A stretch of DNA of 26,915 nt. Origin: CAYZQE01 sp964480635. GTDB taxonomy: Bacteria; Pseudomonadota; Gammaproteobacteria; GCA-001735895. Position numbers and translations under genes: made by a program. Below are positions 7,229 to 16,121 of this stretch, in pieces. The stretch's first letter is position 1. Every line of letters begins with the position of its first letter. A model generated the notes under the pieces. It worked only from the letters and a program-made list of their open reading frames with translations, was not told where the DNA came from and searched no databases. The stretch lies in the NCBI GenBank assembly GCA_964480635.1, contig CAYZQE010000024.1, positions 1-26,915 of the forward strand. Direction: 5' to 3'.

Positions 7229-8137
7229 TTAAATACTAACCAAAACAACACCGATAAACATGGCTAAAACACCTAATGTTTTAGGTCTTGAATGAGGTTC
7301 ATTTAATAGAGTTATGCCTAATAAAACACCTAAAGGGATACTGACCTGTCTAAAGGCGACAATATAACTGACATTGTCGACCATCGACATGCTGACTAAC
7401 ACTAAGGTGTACGCCAAATGAATGGCTATACCTGCTGATAAATAGGTTTTAAATTGAGTTTTTAATAAATGGGCGACGACTTGGCGGCTGGATGCATTAT
7501 TTAACAGGATAATGCCCATCCACACTGAAGACATCATAGCGGCTACAAAGGCATAGACTAAAGTTAAAGGAATGATGGCCTCTGTATTGTTTAGCTGTAG
7601 GTTGAGTTCTGTAATCGCTTTAGAGTCAATCATTGAATACCCTGCGGTACCAACAGCAGCTATTAATGCGTAAAACGTCGCTTTATTGGTATAGTTTGAT
7701 AATTTGAAATCACGAAAATGAAGCATGGGTAAAATAATAGACCCAACAACAATGAGTCCTGCTCCCATTAAGAAAGAAGCGTTAAAAATGTCGTTATAGC
7801 CCAATAGCAACATGGTGGCGGTAACAAAAAGAACAGGAAAAGAGCGGGCAATAGGATAGGCAAGTGACATTTGGCCTGAGCGATAGGCTAGGGCTAAGGC
7901 GCCATAATAAATGCCTTGAAAAACACCTGCAAAGGCGGCATAACCTAATGTTTTAAATGATATTAATTGATAATAATCATAAAAATATAAACTGATTGGT
8001 AAGAGCAAAAGCAAAGCACCGAAGAGGTTGGCTAAAAAGAAGAACGCTAAGCTAGGCTTTGTTTTTTTGCTGATTAAATTCCAAGTAACGTGTAAGCAAG
8101 CAGAGATAAGAATAAGAATTACAGCTGTGATTGTCAT
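7229..8137 (-). CDS. EamA/DMT-superfamily permease
   Basis: The 302-residue protein is almost entirely hydrophobic, with about ten predicted membrane helices arranged as two five-helix EamA repeats. The first ends near residue 140 (MGAGLIVVGSIILPML) and the second closes with KTLGVLAMFIGVVLVSI. Features common to the family include the W19-N20 pair in the first helix (CLHVTWNLISK), AYPIARSFPVLF, and LNEPHSRPKTLG before the last helix. Such proteins export or exchange small metabolites such as amino acids across the inner membrane; the substrate is not predictable. It begins 19 bp after the broken metallophosphoesterase gene and probably shares its transcript. No good ribosome-binding site precedes the ATG. 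The 164 bp between its stop and the toxin-antitoxin operon hold only the candidate operator. Confidence 0.85.
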   Translation of the reverse strand: MTITAVILILISACLHVTWNLISKKTKPSLAFFFLANLFGALLLLLPISLYFYDYYQLISFKTLGYAAFAGVFQGIYYGALALAYRSGQMSLAYPIARSFPVLFVTATMLLLGYNDIFNASFLMGAGLIVVGSIILPMLHFRDFKLSNYTNKATFYALIAAVGTAGYSMIDSKAITELNLQLNNTEAIIPLTLVYAFVAAMMSSVWMGIILLNNASSRQVVAHLLKTQFKTYLSAGIAIHLAYTLVLVSMSMVDNVSYIVAFRQVSIPLGVLLGITLLNEPHSRPKTLGVLAMFIGVVLVSI

Positions 8138-8156
8138 AAGTTGGGTTTAGTAGCAT

Positions 8157-8954
8157 TTAATCAAAAGGATAGCCTTCATGAGGGTCGTTAACGTTAACGT
8201 TAAAGCAGACTAAGTTTTTATTATCAGTCCAATAATGCAACAGGTAACTAGGCTCATCAAGAATAAATTGAGATTCATGTTTCATGCTAAAGTCAATAAC
8301 GAGTCTCATGCCGATTGAAGGGGCGGTGTTGATAATGGTGCCATGCCAACGAGTTTGAGTGGCTAAGTGTAGGTGCCCACACAGGATAGCTTCGATATTA
8401 TTGTGATTTTTTATCACTTTAGCCAAATGTTCTTGACCGCTAAAACTATCCAGTTTTGTTTCGGCAATACCAACATCAATGGGCGGGTGGTGCATGAAAA
8501 TAATCACGGGTTTATTTTTAAACTGTTGAAGTTTTTTTTCTAGCCAATTCGCGGTTGATAGCGTTATTTTTCCGCCAGCTTCGTGGGGAATGCTGGTATC
8601 CAGACCGATAAGTTTAAGTTCATGGTCATCAATGCTGTAATTAATGAGTTGATCTGAATTTTCTTGGCAAGATTTCACACCAAAAATAGATAACAAATCT
8701 TGGCGGTTATCATGATTACCAGGAATGACGTAATACGGCATAGAAAAACCATCAAGAATATTTTATGCACAAACAAGTGCTTCTATTTCGCCGCTATTTG
8801 AAATGTCACCCGTGACTAATACAAGGTCGGGACGTAAACGTAATTGGTTAATATGCTGAACACAGCGTTCAAGGTTTCTGGCCATTGGTGCGATGCCCAA
8901 GGTCTTGGTGCCAGCTTTAGAAATGTGTAAGTCACTGATTTGAGCAATTAACAC
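8157..8954 (-). pseudogene. Metallophosphoesterase (CpdA-like) interrupted by one in-frame TAA
   Basis: Read through, the frame encodes about 265 residues of a calcineurin-like phosphoesterase resembling 3',5'-cyclic-nucleotide phosphodiesterase CpdA. All metal-binding motifs are present in order: DLH near residue 8, TGDIS, PGNHDN, MHHPP and CGHLH. A TAA at 8765-8763 cuts the frame after codon 63 (IEALVCA); seven codons later the same frame continues with MPYYVIPGNHD. No insertion or deletion is needed, so a single base change (for example CAA to TAA) explains it. The 5' part starts at a GTG with AGGA 9 nt upstream. The downstream ATG at 8741 lacks a good ribosome-binding site and would make a protein missing two metal-ligand motifs. 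Without readthrough the enzyme is inactive. The rest of the frame is undamaged, suggesting a recent event or a sequencing error. Confidence 0.85.
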
Positions 8955-9403
8955 CTAGACGAATCCTCAATAATTATATAATTAAATGGCCAAAATCAAT
9001 AGAATTTAGGGCTAAATAAGTAAGCTCTAAAATAGCAATAAAGTAAATTTTAAGAGCATTTGTAATGACTTTAAGTTGTTTTTAATGGGTTTTCGAAGAA
9101 GTTAATAGACTATCGTTAGAATAGATAAACCGATTTTTATGAAAGGCGTTGCTGTTTTTACTGCATTGCAAGCTTCTGTTCACTCCTATAGTATCAATTG
9201 ATAATTAGTAAATGGAAGTTTGTGAACTTTGGACTAGCTTATACTTTTCATTGGTTCCTGTTCGTTAAAATTCCGTATGTTAATTTAAAAATACAATAAT
9301 AAAGACTACAGCAGCTATTAATTAAAACTTATATCGTAAAGTTTTATATCAGCTTTGATTAGTAGCAAATAATAATTAAAGACATATTAGGAGATTTAGG
9401 AAA
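8955..9403. other. Gene-free upstream region of the peptide ABC operon
   Basis: This 449-bp AT-rich stretch separates the divergent phosphoesterase gene and ABC operon and should contain both promoters. I could not settle on a promoter with good spacing. Visible structure is limited to an inverted repeat at 9324-9345 (AAAACTT, 8-base loop, AAGTTTT), about 60 bp before the binding-protein start, which could be an operator. The only small frame noted (ATG at 9139, 20 codons) lacks a ribosome-binding site. Confidence 0.5.
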
Positions 9404-11449
9404 ATGAAACGTAAGCTATTATATATGGCGATGTTAGGTGTTTTTGTAGGTTCAGCTCAAGCCGCAAATTGCCCTGCAGTCACTGTTAGCGATGCTCAAG
9501 GTGTAAAAGCTGGTGCATTTCCACAACAATACGAACTTGCAGAGTTTGAGAAATTAGCTAATTGCACGTTGACGTTCAGTGCTAATCCAGCCAGTGCTGC
9601 ATTAAACAGCAAGATTCGAGGTAACCCAAGCTTACCCTCAAATTTATCGGATAGAATTCCTGCAGAGCCACAAATTGTTGCGCCTTATGATTCTATTGGC
9701 CATTATGGCGGCACTTATGACAACTTGTCTAATGCACCTGAAGCGGGCACGGCCGGTTTTATGTCTGTACGTCACGTTAATTTAGTCCGTTATTCGGATG
9801 ATCTTCAAACAATTGTGCCAATGGTTGCTAAGAGTTGGAAATGGAATGACGATTACACTCAACTCACGTTTAATTTGCGTAAAGGGCATAAATGGTCTGA
9901 CGGACATCCCTTTACAGCGGAAGATGTAAAATATTGGTATGACAATTTGGCATTAAACCCTGATGTTATCGAAAAGCCTAAAGGTTATGTATTAGTAGCT
10001 GGCGAAAGAATGACCGTTGATGTGGTTAATCCAACGACAGTACGTTTTAATTTACCTTCACCTAAGCCTGGTTTATTAGCGCATTTTGCTTCTTCTTTTG
10101 CACAGGGTTTTCAACCTAAACACTTTTTAAGCCAATGGGATCCAAAGCTTAACAAAGATGCTGACAAAAATGCAAAAGCAGCAGGCTTTGAAAATGGCCT
10201 AGCCGTTTTATCCGCTTATTTTGGTAATTCAGATTGGATGGATACACCGACCCCAATGCTTAAAGTGCCTAAACTGGCAGGTAATTTACCGGCTGATACT
10301 ATGCCAACGCTAGAATCACACATTTATGTGACCGATACACCAGATGGACGTCATCTTGTTGCTAACCCATACTTCTTTCAAGTAGATACTCAAGGTCAGC
10401 AATTACCTTATATCAATGAGCAAGATGAGATTTATGTGAGTGATACTCAAGTACGTATTCTTAAGTTAGTGAATGGTGAAGTCACGTTTAAGTCACAGAG
10501 TTTAGATATGTCTAGTGCGCCTATTTTGTTAGAAAAACAACAAGCAGGTAATTATTCGATACAGTTAAAGCCTGAAATTGCAGCGCCTACGTTTGCCTTT
10601 AATGTGACCTCAGCTAATTTAGAAAAACGTAAAGTTTTTGGTGATCTTCGTTTCCGTCAAGCGATGTCGGTTGCGATTAATCGTAAAGAAATTAATGATG
10701 TTGCTTTCTTTGGTGAAGGTGTACCACAACAATATATCGCTTTTTCTCCAGCACCTGACTTTGTTGATTCAAAATGGAAAAACCATATGGCTCAGTATGA
10801 TCCAGCAATGGCTAATGCATTACTCGACAAAGTGGGCATGAAAGATACAGATGGTGACGGCTTTAGAGAATTGCCAAACGGTGAAAAAATTGTCTTAAAC
10901 ATGCAGTTTGCTACCCAAGGTATTTCCGGAACTGTGGTTGAATTAGTCGCTCAGCATTGGTCTGATGTGGGTATCAAAACAACGGTTAAAGAAGTCACGT
11001 CTGATGAGTTTCGCTCGTCACAGTCGTCTAATAACTTAGACGTAACTATGTGGAAAAAAGGGCATCCTTTAGCCATTATTCAGGGTAATAGTGGTATGTT
11101 CGTTCCACCGTATGAAAGTTATTTTTTCTTACGTACGGGTTTATTATGGGCTGAATATATTGATACCGATGGTAAAAAAGGCGTTAAACCACCTAAATGG
11201 GCTTATAGCATGATGGAAGACATTAATGCCTTTCAATCAGAGCCAACAGGTTCTGAAAAATCAAACCAATTAGGTGCGCGTTTAGTTGAGACTATGGTCG
11301 GTAATACACTGTTTATCGGTACTGTTTTAGCATCTGGGCCTATCTACCATCACAATAGCTTGAAGAATGTCACTGATTTTAAAACGCATTCGTATGAGTA
11401 CTATTGGAACTTTCCATATCGTGGTACTCAGTGGTACTTAGATAAGTAA
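9404..11449 (+). CDS. Periplasmic peptide-type substrate-binding protein (SBP family 5)
   Basis: The 681-residue protein is the extracytoplasmic receptor of the ABC importer encoded by the next four genes. A signal peptide (MKRKLLYMAMLGVFVGSAQA, cut near residue 20) lacks a lipobox Cys, so it should be soluble in the periplasm. The family-5 signature is clear: YSDDLQTIVPMVAKSWKWND, then LTFNLRKGHKWSDGHPFTAEDVKYWYD around residues 150-175. Later RFRQAMSVAINRKEIND is the conserved helix before the second lobe. It is longer than DppA or OppA (about 510-540 residues) and belongs to the large subgroup with an NPYFFQVDTQGQQLPYI-type segment. Substrates are probably oligopeptides or peptide-like compounds; specificity cannot be read. 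AGGAG lies 10 nt before the ATG. Two stem-loops follow the stop and may set a higher level for this gene than for the permeases. Confidence 0.9.
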   Translation: MKRKLLYMAMLGVFVGSAQAANCPAVTVSDAQGVKAGAFPQQYELAEFEKLANCTLTFSANPASAALNSKIRGNPSLPSNLSDRIPAEPQIVAPYDSIGHYGGTYDNLSNAPEAGTAGFMSVRHVNLVRYSDDLQTIVPMVAKSWKWNDDYTQLTFNLRKGHKWSDGHPFTAEDVKYWYDNLALNPDVIEKPKGYVLVAGERMTVDVVNPTTVRFNLPSPKPGLLAHFASSFAQGFQPKHFLSQWDPKLNKDADKNAKAAGFENGLAVLSAYFGNSDWMDTPTPMLKVPKLAGNLPADTMPTLESHIYVTDTPDGRHLVANPYFFQVDTQGQQLPYINEQDEIYVSDTQVRILKLVNGEVTFKSQSLDMSSAPILLEKQQAGNYSIQLKPEIAAPTFAFNVTSANLEKRKVFGDLRFRQAMSVAINRKEINDVAFFGEGVPQQYIAFSPAPDFVDSKWKNHMAQYDPAMANALLDKVGMKDTDGDGFRELPNGEKIVLNMQFATQGISGTVVELVAQHWSDVGIKTTVKEVTSDEFRSSQSSNNLDVTMWKKGHPLAIIQGNSGMFVPPYESYFFLRTGLLWAEYIDTDGKKGVKPPKWAYSMMEDINAFQSEPTGSEKSNQLGARLVETMVGNTLFIGTVLASGPIYHHNSLKNVTDFKTHSYEYYWNFPYRGTQWYLDK

Positions 11450-11452
11450 ACT

Positions 11453-11502
11453 CGTTATTTTTATATAACGTTAAAGCTAGGCTAATTTCTCAGCCTAGCT
11501 TT
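11453..11502 (+). promoter_or_regulatory. Tandem stem-loops between binding-protein and permease genes
   Basis: The first hairpin is CGTTAT (11453-11458), loop TTTTAT, ATAACG. The second is a perfect 11-bp stem, AAAGCTAGGCT (11473-11483), an 8-base loop, and its complement at 11492-11502. No T run follows, so full termination is unlikely. The usual role of such intercistronic hairpins in binding-protein operons is to stabilise the upstream mRNA against 3' decay or to attenuate transcription. That gives excess receptor over membrane components. Confidence 0.65.
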
Positions 11503-11533
11503 CATTCTAAACTCAAAAAGTTTAAAAAAACTC

Positions 11534-12541
11534 ATGTTTAAGTTTATACAGTTCACTATAACAAGGGCATTATTGTCTTTATTTACCCTGTTAACCGTTT
11601 CACTCATTGTGTTTTCACTAATGGAATTGGTGCCAGGCAATTGCGCTGAACGATATCTTGCCTTTAAAAATACCCAAGGGCAAAGCATTACCATTGAAGA
11701 TATTGCAGCAGAAGAACGGCGTTTAGGCTTAGACCAACCATTTATTACTCGATGGGGTACTTGGGTCGGTAATGTATTTATAGAAGGTGACTTTGGCGAT
11801 AGTTGTATTTTACGCTTGAGCATTAACGAATTACTAAGTGATAAGTTTTGGATTAGCCTAGGTATTTGTATGGCGGCTTTAATCTTCTCTTATATGATCG
11901 CTGTGCCAGTCGGCATTTACTCCGCAACAACAACAAATGCCTTAGCCAATAACTCGATACGGTTTGTGAGTTACCTTGGTCTTGCGCTCCCTAATTTTCT
12001 ATTAGCTCTAATCATCATGTTATTTTCCACGATTTATTTTGGTGAATCACTCACAGGGCTATTTTCTAAAGAGTTTCGAGACGCCGCTTGGTCAGTCGAA
12101 AAATTTATGGATTTCTTATCCAGAGCTTGGCTACCTATATTTGTTTTAGGTTGGTCCGCTACCGCGTTTGCAATGCAAACAGTGCGCGCACTGATGCTTG
12201 ATGAAATTGGTAAACTGTATGTCACCGCCGCCTCTGCGCGAGGCCTTTATGGTCGAAAACTACTTTGGCGTTACCCTGCACGTCATGCTATGGGGCCAGT
12301 CATTAATTCATTAGGTTTTGATTTAAATCGAATATTTAATGAACTACCAGTCGTCGCATTAATATTAACGTTGACTGAGGCGGGAGCCTTGCTCATTGAA
12401 GCCTTAGCACGCTCGAACGATCAGCAATTGGCAGGTGCTATTATCTTTTTGTTAACAGCGAGCATTGTCTTTATTAATTTTATAACCGATATCATGTTGG
12501 CAATAATGGACCCACGTGTACGAAAAGGGCTGATGGGATAA
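11534..12541 (+). CDS. Peptide ABC transporter permease, DppB/OppB type
   Basis: The 335-residue inner-membrane protein is the first permease of the importer. It begins with a membrane helix (LLSLFTLLTVSLIVFSLMEL), the classic N terminus of DppB-type subunits, followed by a periplasmic loop with ERRLGLDQPF and further helices. The cytoplasmic EAA loop that docks the ATPase is represented by YVTAASARGLYGRKLLWRYP. The long segment around residues 165-195 (GLFSKEFRDAAWSVEKF) is an insertion relative to compact DppB. The start lacks a strong ribosome-binding site; an A-rich tract precedes it. Its TAA is one base from the next ATG, so the two permeases are translated together. Confidence 0.88.
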   Translation: MFKFIQFTITRALLSLFTLLTVSLIVFSLMELVPGNCAERYLAFKNTQGQSITIEDIAAEERRLGLDQPFITRWGTWVGNVFIEGDFGDSCILRLSINELLSDKFWISLGICMAALIFSYMIAVPVGIYSATTTNALANNSIRFVSYLGLALPNFLLALIIMLFSTIYFGESLTGLFSKEFRDAAWSVEKFMDFLSRAWLPIFVLGWSATAFAMQTVRALMLDEIGKLYVTAASARGLYGRKLLWRYPARHAMGPVINSLGFDLNRIFNELPVVALILTLTEAGALLIEALARSNDQQLAGAIIFLLTASIVFINFITDIMLAIMDPRVRKGLMG

Positions 12542-12542
12542 T

Positions 12543-13745
12543 ATGATGAAATTAATGTTCTGGAAAAAAGAAGAAAAAGCGGCGCTTAATGATCAACAGC
12601 TAAAAGAAGCTTACTTTACAGCGTCTCAAGGTCAGTTAATTCGTTCTCGCTTTAAAAAGAATAAAACCGCAAGGTTTGCTGCCATTGTTTTATTTGCCAT
12701 GATTTTAACAGGTATTTTTGCGCCATTTTTATCACCTTATAGCCCAGATATTTCAGGGCGAAATAAACTGTATGAAAATGGGCCACCTCAATTCCCTAAG
12801 TTTTGGGATGAAAATGGTTTTTCAGCAAGACCTTTTTTATATTCGACCACACGTCATCGTTCTATTAAAACTAATTTTAGATGGGTGCTCACGGAAGACC
12901 GTAAAGATCGACGTTATTTACATTTTTTTGTTGATGGTTGGCAATATAGTTTGATTAATATCGAATGGGATTTACCAGGGACATTTTTTGATGTCAATAT
13001 TCATGCCTTAACCTTTACGACGCATCTATTTGGTATGGATAAAGGGGGTATTCATTTGTTTGGTACCGATGCCACTGGTAAGGATATTTTTTCTCGAACA
13101 TTACATGCTGTTTATACCTCACTAGCCGTTGGCTCATTAGGTGTGTTCATCTCGTTTATATTGGCTTTAATTATAGGCGGTGTAGCCGGTTATTTTGGCG
13201 GATGGATTGACTCTGTATTACAAATGATTACAGATGCCATACGAACGGTGCCGCCGATACCATTGTTTATGGCATTAGCCGCGTTTATGCCAGATACATG
13301 GAGTTCTGAAACTCGGTTCTTTTTTATAGCGAGTATTTTAGGCTTAATTGGCTGGCCAACCTTAGCGAGAAGAATTAGAACTCATTTATTAACTGAACGT
13401 CATCAAGAGTATGTGTTAGCCGCAGAATTATGTGGCGCTAAAGCAAGCCATGTTATCCGTAAACATTTGTTACCTAGCTTTACCAGTTACATCATAGTCG
13501 ATTTGATGATTACCTTTCCCTATGTCGTACGATCTGAGACGGCTTTAAGCTTTATTGGTTTGGGATTAACTGACCCCGTTAATTCGCTAGGGTCAATGAT
13601 GCAAAACGTGTCAAAAGCGGATGTGTTATTGAATTATCAATGGTACTTCATCCCCGTTATCTTTTTTATCGCTTTTGTTCTCGCTTTTGTTTTTGTTGGC
13701 GATGGTTTACGTGATGCCGCTGACCCTTACTCGAAATCAAAATAA
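12543..13745 (+). CDS. Peptide ABC transporter permease, DppC/YejE type with long periplasmic insert
   Basis: The 400-residue second permease has an N-terminal cytoplasmic segment, a first helix (FAAIVLFAMILTGIFAPFL), then about 110 residues before the DppC motif HLFGTDATGKDIFSRTLH near residue 175. This extra region (containing KDRRYLHFFVDGWQYSLI and HLFGMDKGG) matches the long-loop subgroup of DppC proteins rather than E. coli DppC, which has about 300 residues. Five further helices and the EAA loop YVLAAELCGAKASHVIRKHLLP follow, then GLGLTDPVNSLGSMM and a C-terminal DGLRDAADPY that is typical of the family. Two adjacent ATGs occur at the start and either may serve. The stop overlaps the next ATG by one base. 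Confidence 0.88.
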   Translation: MMKLMFWKKEEKAALNDQQLKEAYFTASQGQLIRSRFKKNKTARFAAIVLFAMILTGIFAPFLSPYSPDISGRNKLYENGPPQFPKFWDENGFSARPFLYSTTRHRSIKTNFRWVLTEDRKDRRYLHFFVDGWQYSLINIEWDLPGTFFDVNIHALTFTTHLFGMDKGGIHLFGTDATGKDIFSRTLHAVYTSLAVGSLGVFISFILALIIGGVAGYFGGWIDSVLQMITDAIRTVPPIPLFMALAAFMPDTWSSETRFFFIASILGLIGWPTLARRIRTHLLTERHQEYVLAAELCGAKASHVIRKHLLPSFTSYIIVDLMITFPYVVRSETALSFIGLGLTDPVNSLGSMMQNVSKADVLLNYQWYFIPVIFFIAFVLAFVFVGDGLRDAADPYSKSK

Positions 13746-14740
13746 TGACATTACTTACCGTAAAAGACCTTACCCTACAGTTTGATACCGATGAAGGGCG
13801 TATTACCGCTGTTAATAAAATTTCCTTTGATCTCGAAGCAGGGCAAGTGCTTGGTTTAGTCGGAGAATCTGGTTCTGGTAAATCAGTGACAGCCAAATCG
13901 ATTATGCAGTTGAATGCATCTAATTCTGTCTACAGCGAAGACAGTAAAATTATCTTAAATATTGATGGCAAAGAGATAGATGTTCTTTCTTTAAAAGAAG
14001 GGCCTGATCAAAAAATTATTCGAGGTGGAGCCGTTTCGATGATTTTTCAAGAACCGATGGCGAGTTTTGCGCCAGCGATTACGATTGGTGATCAAATGGT
14101 TGAGCAACTTCTTATTCATAAAGATATTTCTAAAAAAGATGCCACTAAACTCTCCATAGATATGCTAGATAAGGTGGGTATATCGGATGCTGATAAACGT
14201 TTTAAACAATATGCTTTTGAATTGTCAGGAGGGATGAGACAGCGAGCCATGATTGCTATGGCACTAACAACTGACCCAAAGTTATTGATTGCAGACGAAC
14301 CAACAACAGCCTTGGATGTCACGATACAAGCTCAAGTTATCGACTTAATGAAAGATATTGTCGCTGAAATGGGCATGGCCATCGTTTTTATCACTCATGA
14401 TTTAGGCGTTATAGCGCAAACGGCTGATAAAGTAGCCGTTATGTATTTAGGCGAGTTGGTTGAGCATGGCACAGTTCGTCAAGTGATTAAAAACCCTGCT
14501 CATCCTTATACTAGGGGCTTGATTGATGCCTTACCTAAGTTGGATGATTTAGATTCGCCCTTAACACCAATACCTGGTGATATTCCAAGCCCATTAGAGC
14601 GCCCATCAGGATGTGTTTTTCATACGCGATGCTCGATGGTTGAAGACCGATGCAGCCAAAATAAACCTGACATGTTGGATCAAGGAAATGGACATGTGGC
14701 TGCTTGTTTTGTCACCGCAGAAGAAGGGGATAAAAAATGA
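13745..14740 (+). CDS. Peptide ABC transporter ATPase, DppD/OppD type
   Basis: This 331-residue cytoplasmic ATPase powers the importer with its partner encoded next. Walker A is GESGSGKS at residues 40-47, the Q-loop is in MIFQEPMASF, the signature is LSGGMRQRAMIAMAL, Walker B is LLIADEPTTALDVT and the switch His is in ITHDLGV. After the nucleotide-binding domain comes the oligopeptide-type extension with HPYTRGLIDALP and IPGDIPSP. It ends in a Cys cluster (SGCVFHTRC, then two more Cys) that recurs across OppD/DppD-type ATPases. It overlaps its neighbours by one base upstream and four bases downstream (ATGA), so it is fully coupled. Confidence 0.93.
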   Translation: MTLLTVKDLTLQFDTDEGRITAVNKISFDLEAGQVLGLVGESGSGKSVTAKSIMQLNASNSVYSEDSKIILNIDGKEIDVLSLKEGPDQKIIRGGAVSMIFQEPMASFAPAITIGDQMVEQLLIHKDISKKDATKLSIDMLDKVGISDADKRFKQYAFELSGGMRQRAMIAMALTTDPKLLIADEPTTALDVTIQAQVIDLMKDIVAEMGMAIVFITHDLGVIAQTADKVAVMYLGELVEHGTVRQVIKNPAHPYTRGLIDALPKLDDLDSPLTPIPGDIPSPLERPSGCVFHTRCSMVEDRCSQNKPDMLDQGNGHVAACFVTAEEGDKK

Positions 14741-15744
14741 GCGAAAAGAAAAATAGAGCGATTATAACCGCTCGTGATTTATCCGTTCATTTCCCTATTG
14801 GTAGTGGACTTTTTGAGGCTAAAAAGTTTGTTAAGGCCGTTGATGGCATTAATTTAGATATTCCTCAAGGCTCATTTTATGGTTTGGTTGGTGAAAGTGG
14901 ATCGGGAAAAACAACTTTAGGTCGTGCTTTTTTACGCGCAGTGCCTATCACCAGTGGCGATGTGCACTATGACGATGGCGAGCTTGATATTAAACTCGTT
15001 GGCTTACCTGATGCTCAATTGCGTGAATTTCGTAAGCGAGCACAGCTTATATTTCAAGACCCTTATGCCGCTTTAAGCCCCCGCATGACGGTACGGGATA
15101 TCATTGCAGAACCTCTAGAAGTGATGGGGATTACAAAAACTCGCGAAGAAACAGACGAAAAAGTGCGTAATATTGCTGCTAAATGTCGTCTTAATTTAGA
15201 GCATTTACGACGTTTCCCCCATGCTTTTTCGGGTGGACAAAGACAACGTATTTCAATCGCACGCTCCTTAGTCTCTAACCCTAAATTTGTTGTGGCAGAC
15301 GAAAGTGTGGCTGCCTTGGATGTTTCAATTCAAGCAGACGTGCTTAACTTATTAAAAGACCTACAAAATGAATTGGGCTTAACTTATTTATTTATCAGCC
15401 ATGATTTATCGGTGGTAGCACATATTTGTGACCATATTGCGGTCATGTATTTAGGGCGTTTAATTGAAAAAGCACCAACCCGTGAATTATTTGCACAGCC
15501 AAGACATCCATATACTAAAGCCTTGTTATCAGCAATTCCCAATATTGACCCTGATTACCAAGGTGATATTCAAAAACTAGAAGGAGAAATTCCTTCACCA
15601 ACAGACCCTCCACCTGGTTGTAAATTTCATACCCGCTGCCCTCATGTTATTGATATTTGTCGTGAAAAAGAACCCGTTTTATCTAAAACTGGTTTTGAAC
15701 ATGATGTCGCTTGTCATCGCTGGGAAGAACTTTTAAAAGAATAG
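14737..15744 (+). CDS. Peptide ABC transporter ATPase, DppF/OppF type
   Basis: The 335-residue second ATPase has Walker A GESGSGKT near residue 53, Q-loop LIFQDPYAALSP, signature FSGGQRQRISIARSL, Walker B FVVADESVAALDVS and switch His in ISHDLSV. The Walker B segment reads DES where DEP is usual, but the catalytic Glu is kept, so it should be active. The C-terminal oligopeptide extension has HPYTKALLSAIP and the Cys-rich GCKFHTRCPHVIDIC. It is the last gene of the operon, starting within the previous stop (ATGA). No T-tailed hairpin follows the stop; the nearest structure is the palindrome at 15800-15816. Confidence 0.93.
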   Translation: MSEKKNRAIITARDLSVHFPIGSGLFEAKKFVKAVDGINLDIPQGSFYGLVGESGSGKTTLGRAFLRAVPITSGDVHYDDGELDIKLVGLPDAQLREFRKRAQLIFQDPYAALSPRMTVRDIIAEPLEVMGITKTREETDEKVRNIAAKCRLNLEHLRRFPHAFSGGQRQRISIARSLVSNPKFVVADESVAALDVSIQADVLNLLKDLQNELGLTYLFISHDLSVVAHICDHIAVMYLGRLIEKAPTRELFAQPRHPYTKALLSAIPNIDPDYQGDIQKLEGEIPSPTDPPPGCKFHTRCPHVIDICREKEPVLSKTGFEHDVACHRWEELLKE

Positions 15745-16121
15745 GGCATTTCAAGCAATACTTTTTCTGTCATTCTCTATTTTAGGTTGTATCCATTTAG
15801 TCATGTACGACATGACACGCCCTCTTAATTTAAAACATTTTAACGATAGCCAGAATTTAAAAGCCTAAGCGACCTCATACTTTATTTATAATTTATCGTA
15901 TAACGTATTCACTAATAGATTATTAAGAACGGCCAAATTAGGCGCTTAAATTACATATGCTTATTGTTTACAAATCTACTAATTTATGGCTTTTTTACAT
16001 TAGAATGAGTGGGGATTTTGTTATTTAGGTGTAGTTCTATAGCAACATACAAGCCTGAAGAGTCGTTGATTAAACGCTTCAAATTACTTTCAATAATGTA
16101 AACCACATCCGGAGCCATTTC
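15745..16121. other. Gene-free region between ABC operon and MocR regulator
   Basis: This 377-bp stretch holds two symmetric elements. A perfect palindrome, GTCATGTacgACATGAC, lies at 15800-15816. An imperfect hairpin at 16056-16081 pairs TGAAG with CTTCA and CGTT with AACG, with a bulged AGT, and ends 40 bp before the regulator start. Neither has a T run, so both are better read as protein-binding sites than terminators. The rest is AT-rich, with TTTACA- and TTGTTT-type boxes but no promoter of convincing spacing. Confidence 0.5.
15800..15816. promoter_or_regulatory. Perfect palindrome, candidate operator
   Basis: Seven-base arms GTCATGT and ACATGAC flank a 3-base ACG centre. It lies 56 bp after the ABC operon stop and about 305 bp before the MocR-type start. 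Its dyad suits a dimeric regulator such as a GntR-type winged helix, but no second copy was found before the binding-protein gene. Confidence 0.35.

Noticed and set aside
8157..8954. Recoding or an alternative genetic code at the TAA in the phosphoesterase
   Set aside because: Other genes in the window end normally at TAA and only this one site is affected, so mutation or sequencing error is simpler.
12720..13060. Long insert in the second permease considered as a fused domain
   Set aside because: A loop with this HFFVDGW and HLFGMDKGG pattern is characteristic of a known long-loop DppC subgroup, so it is not a novel fusion.
15294..15339. Walker B DES instead of DEP in the second ATPase considered as an inactivating change
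   Set aside because: The catalytic Asp-Glu pair is intact and the third position is not catalytic; all other motifs are normal.
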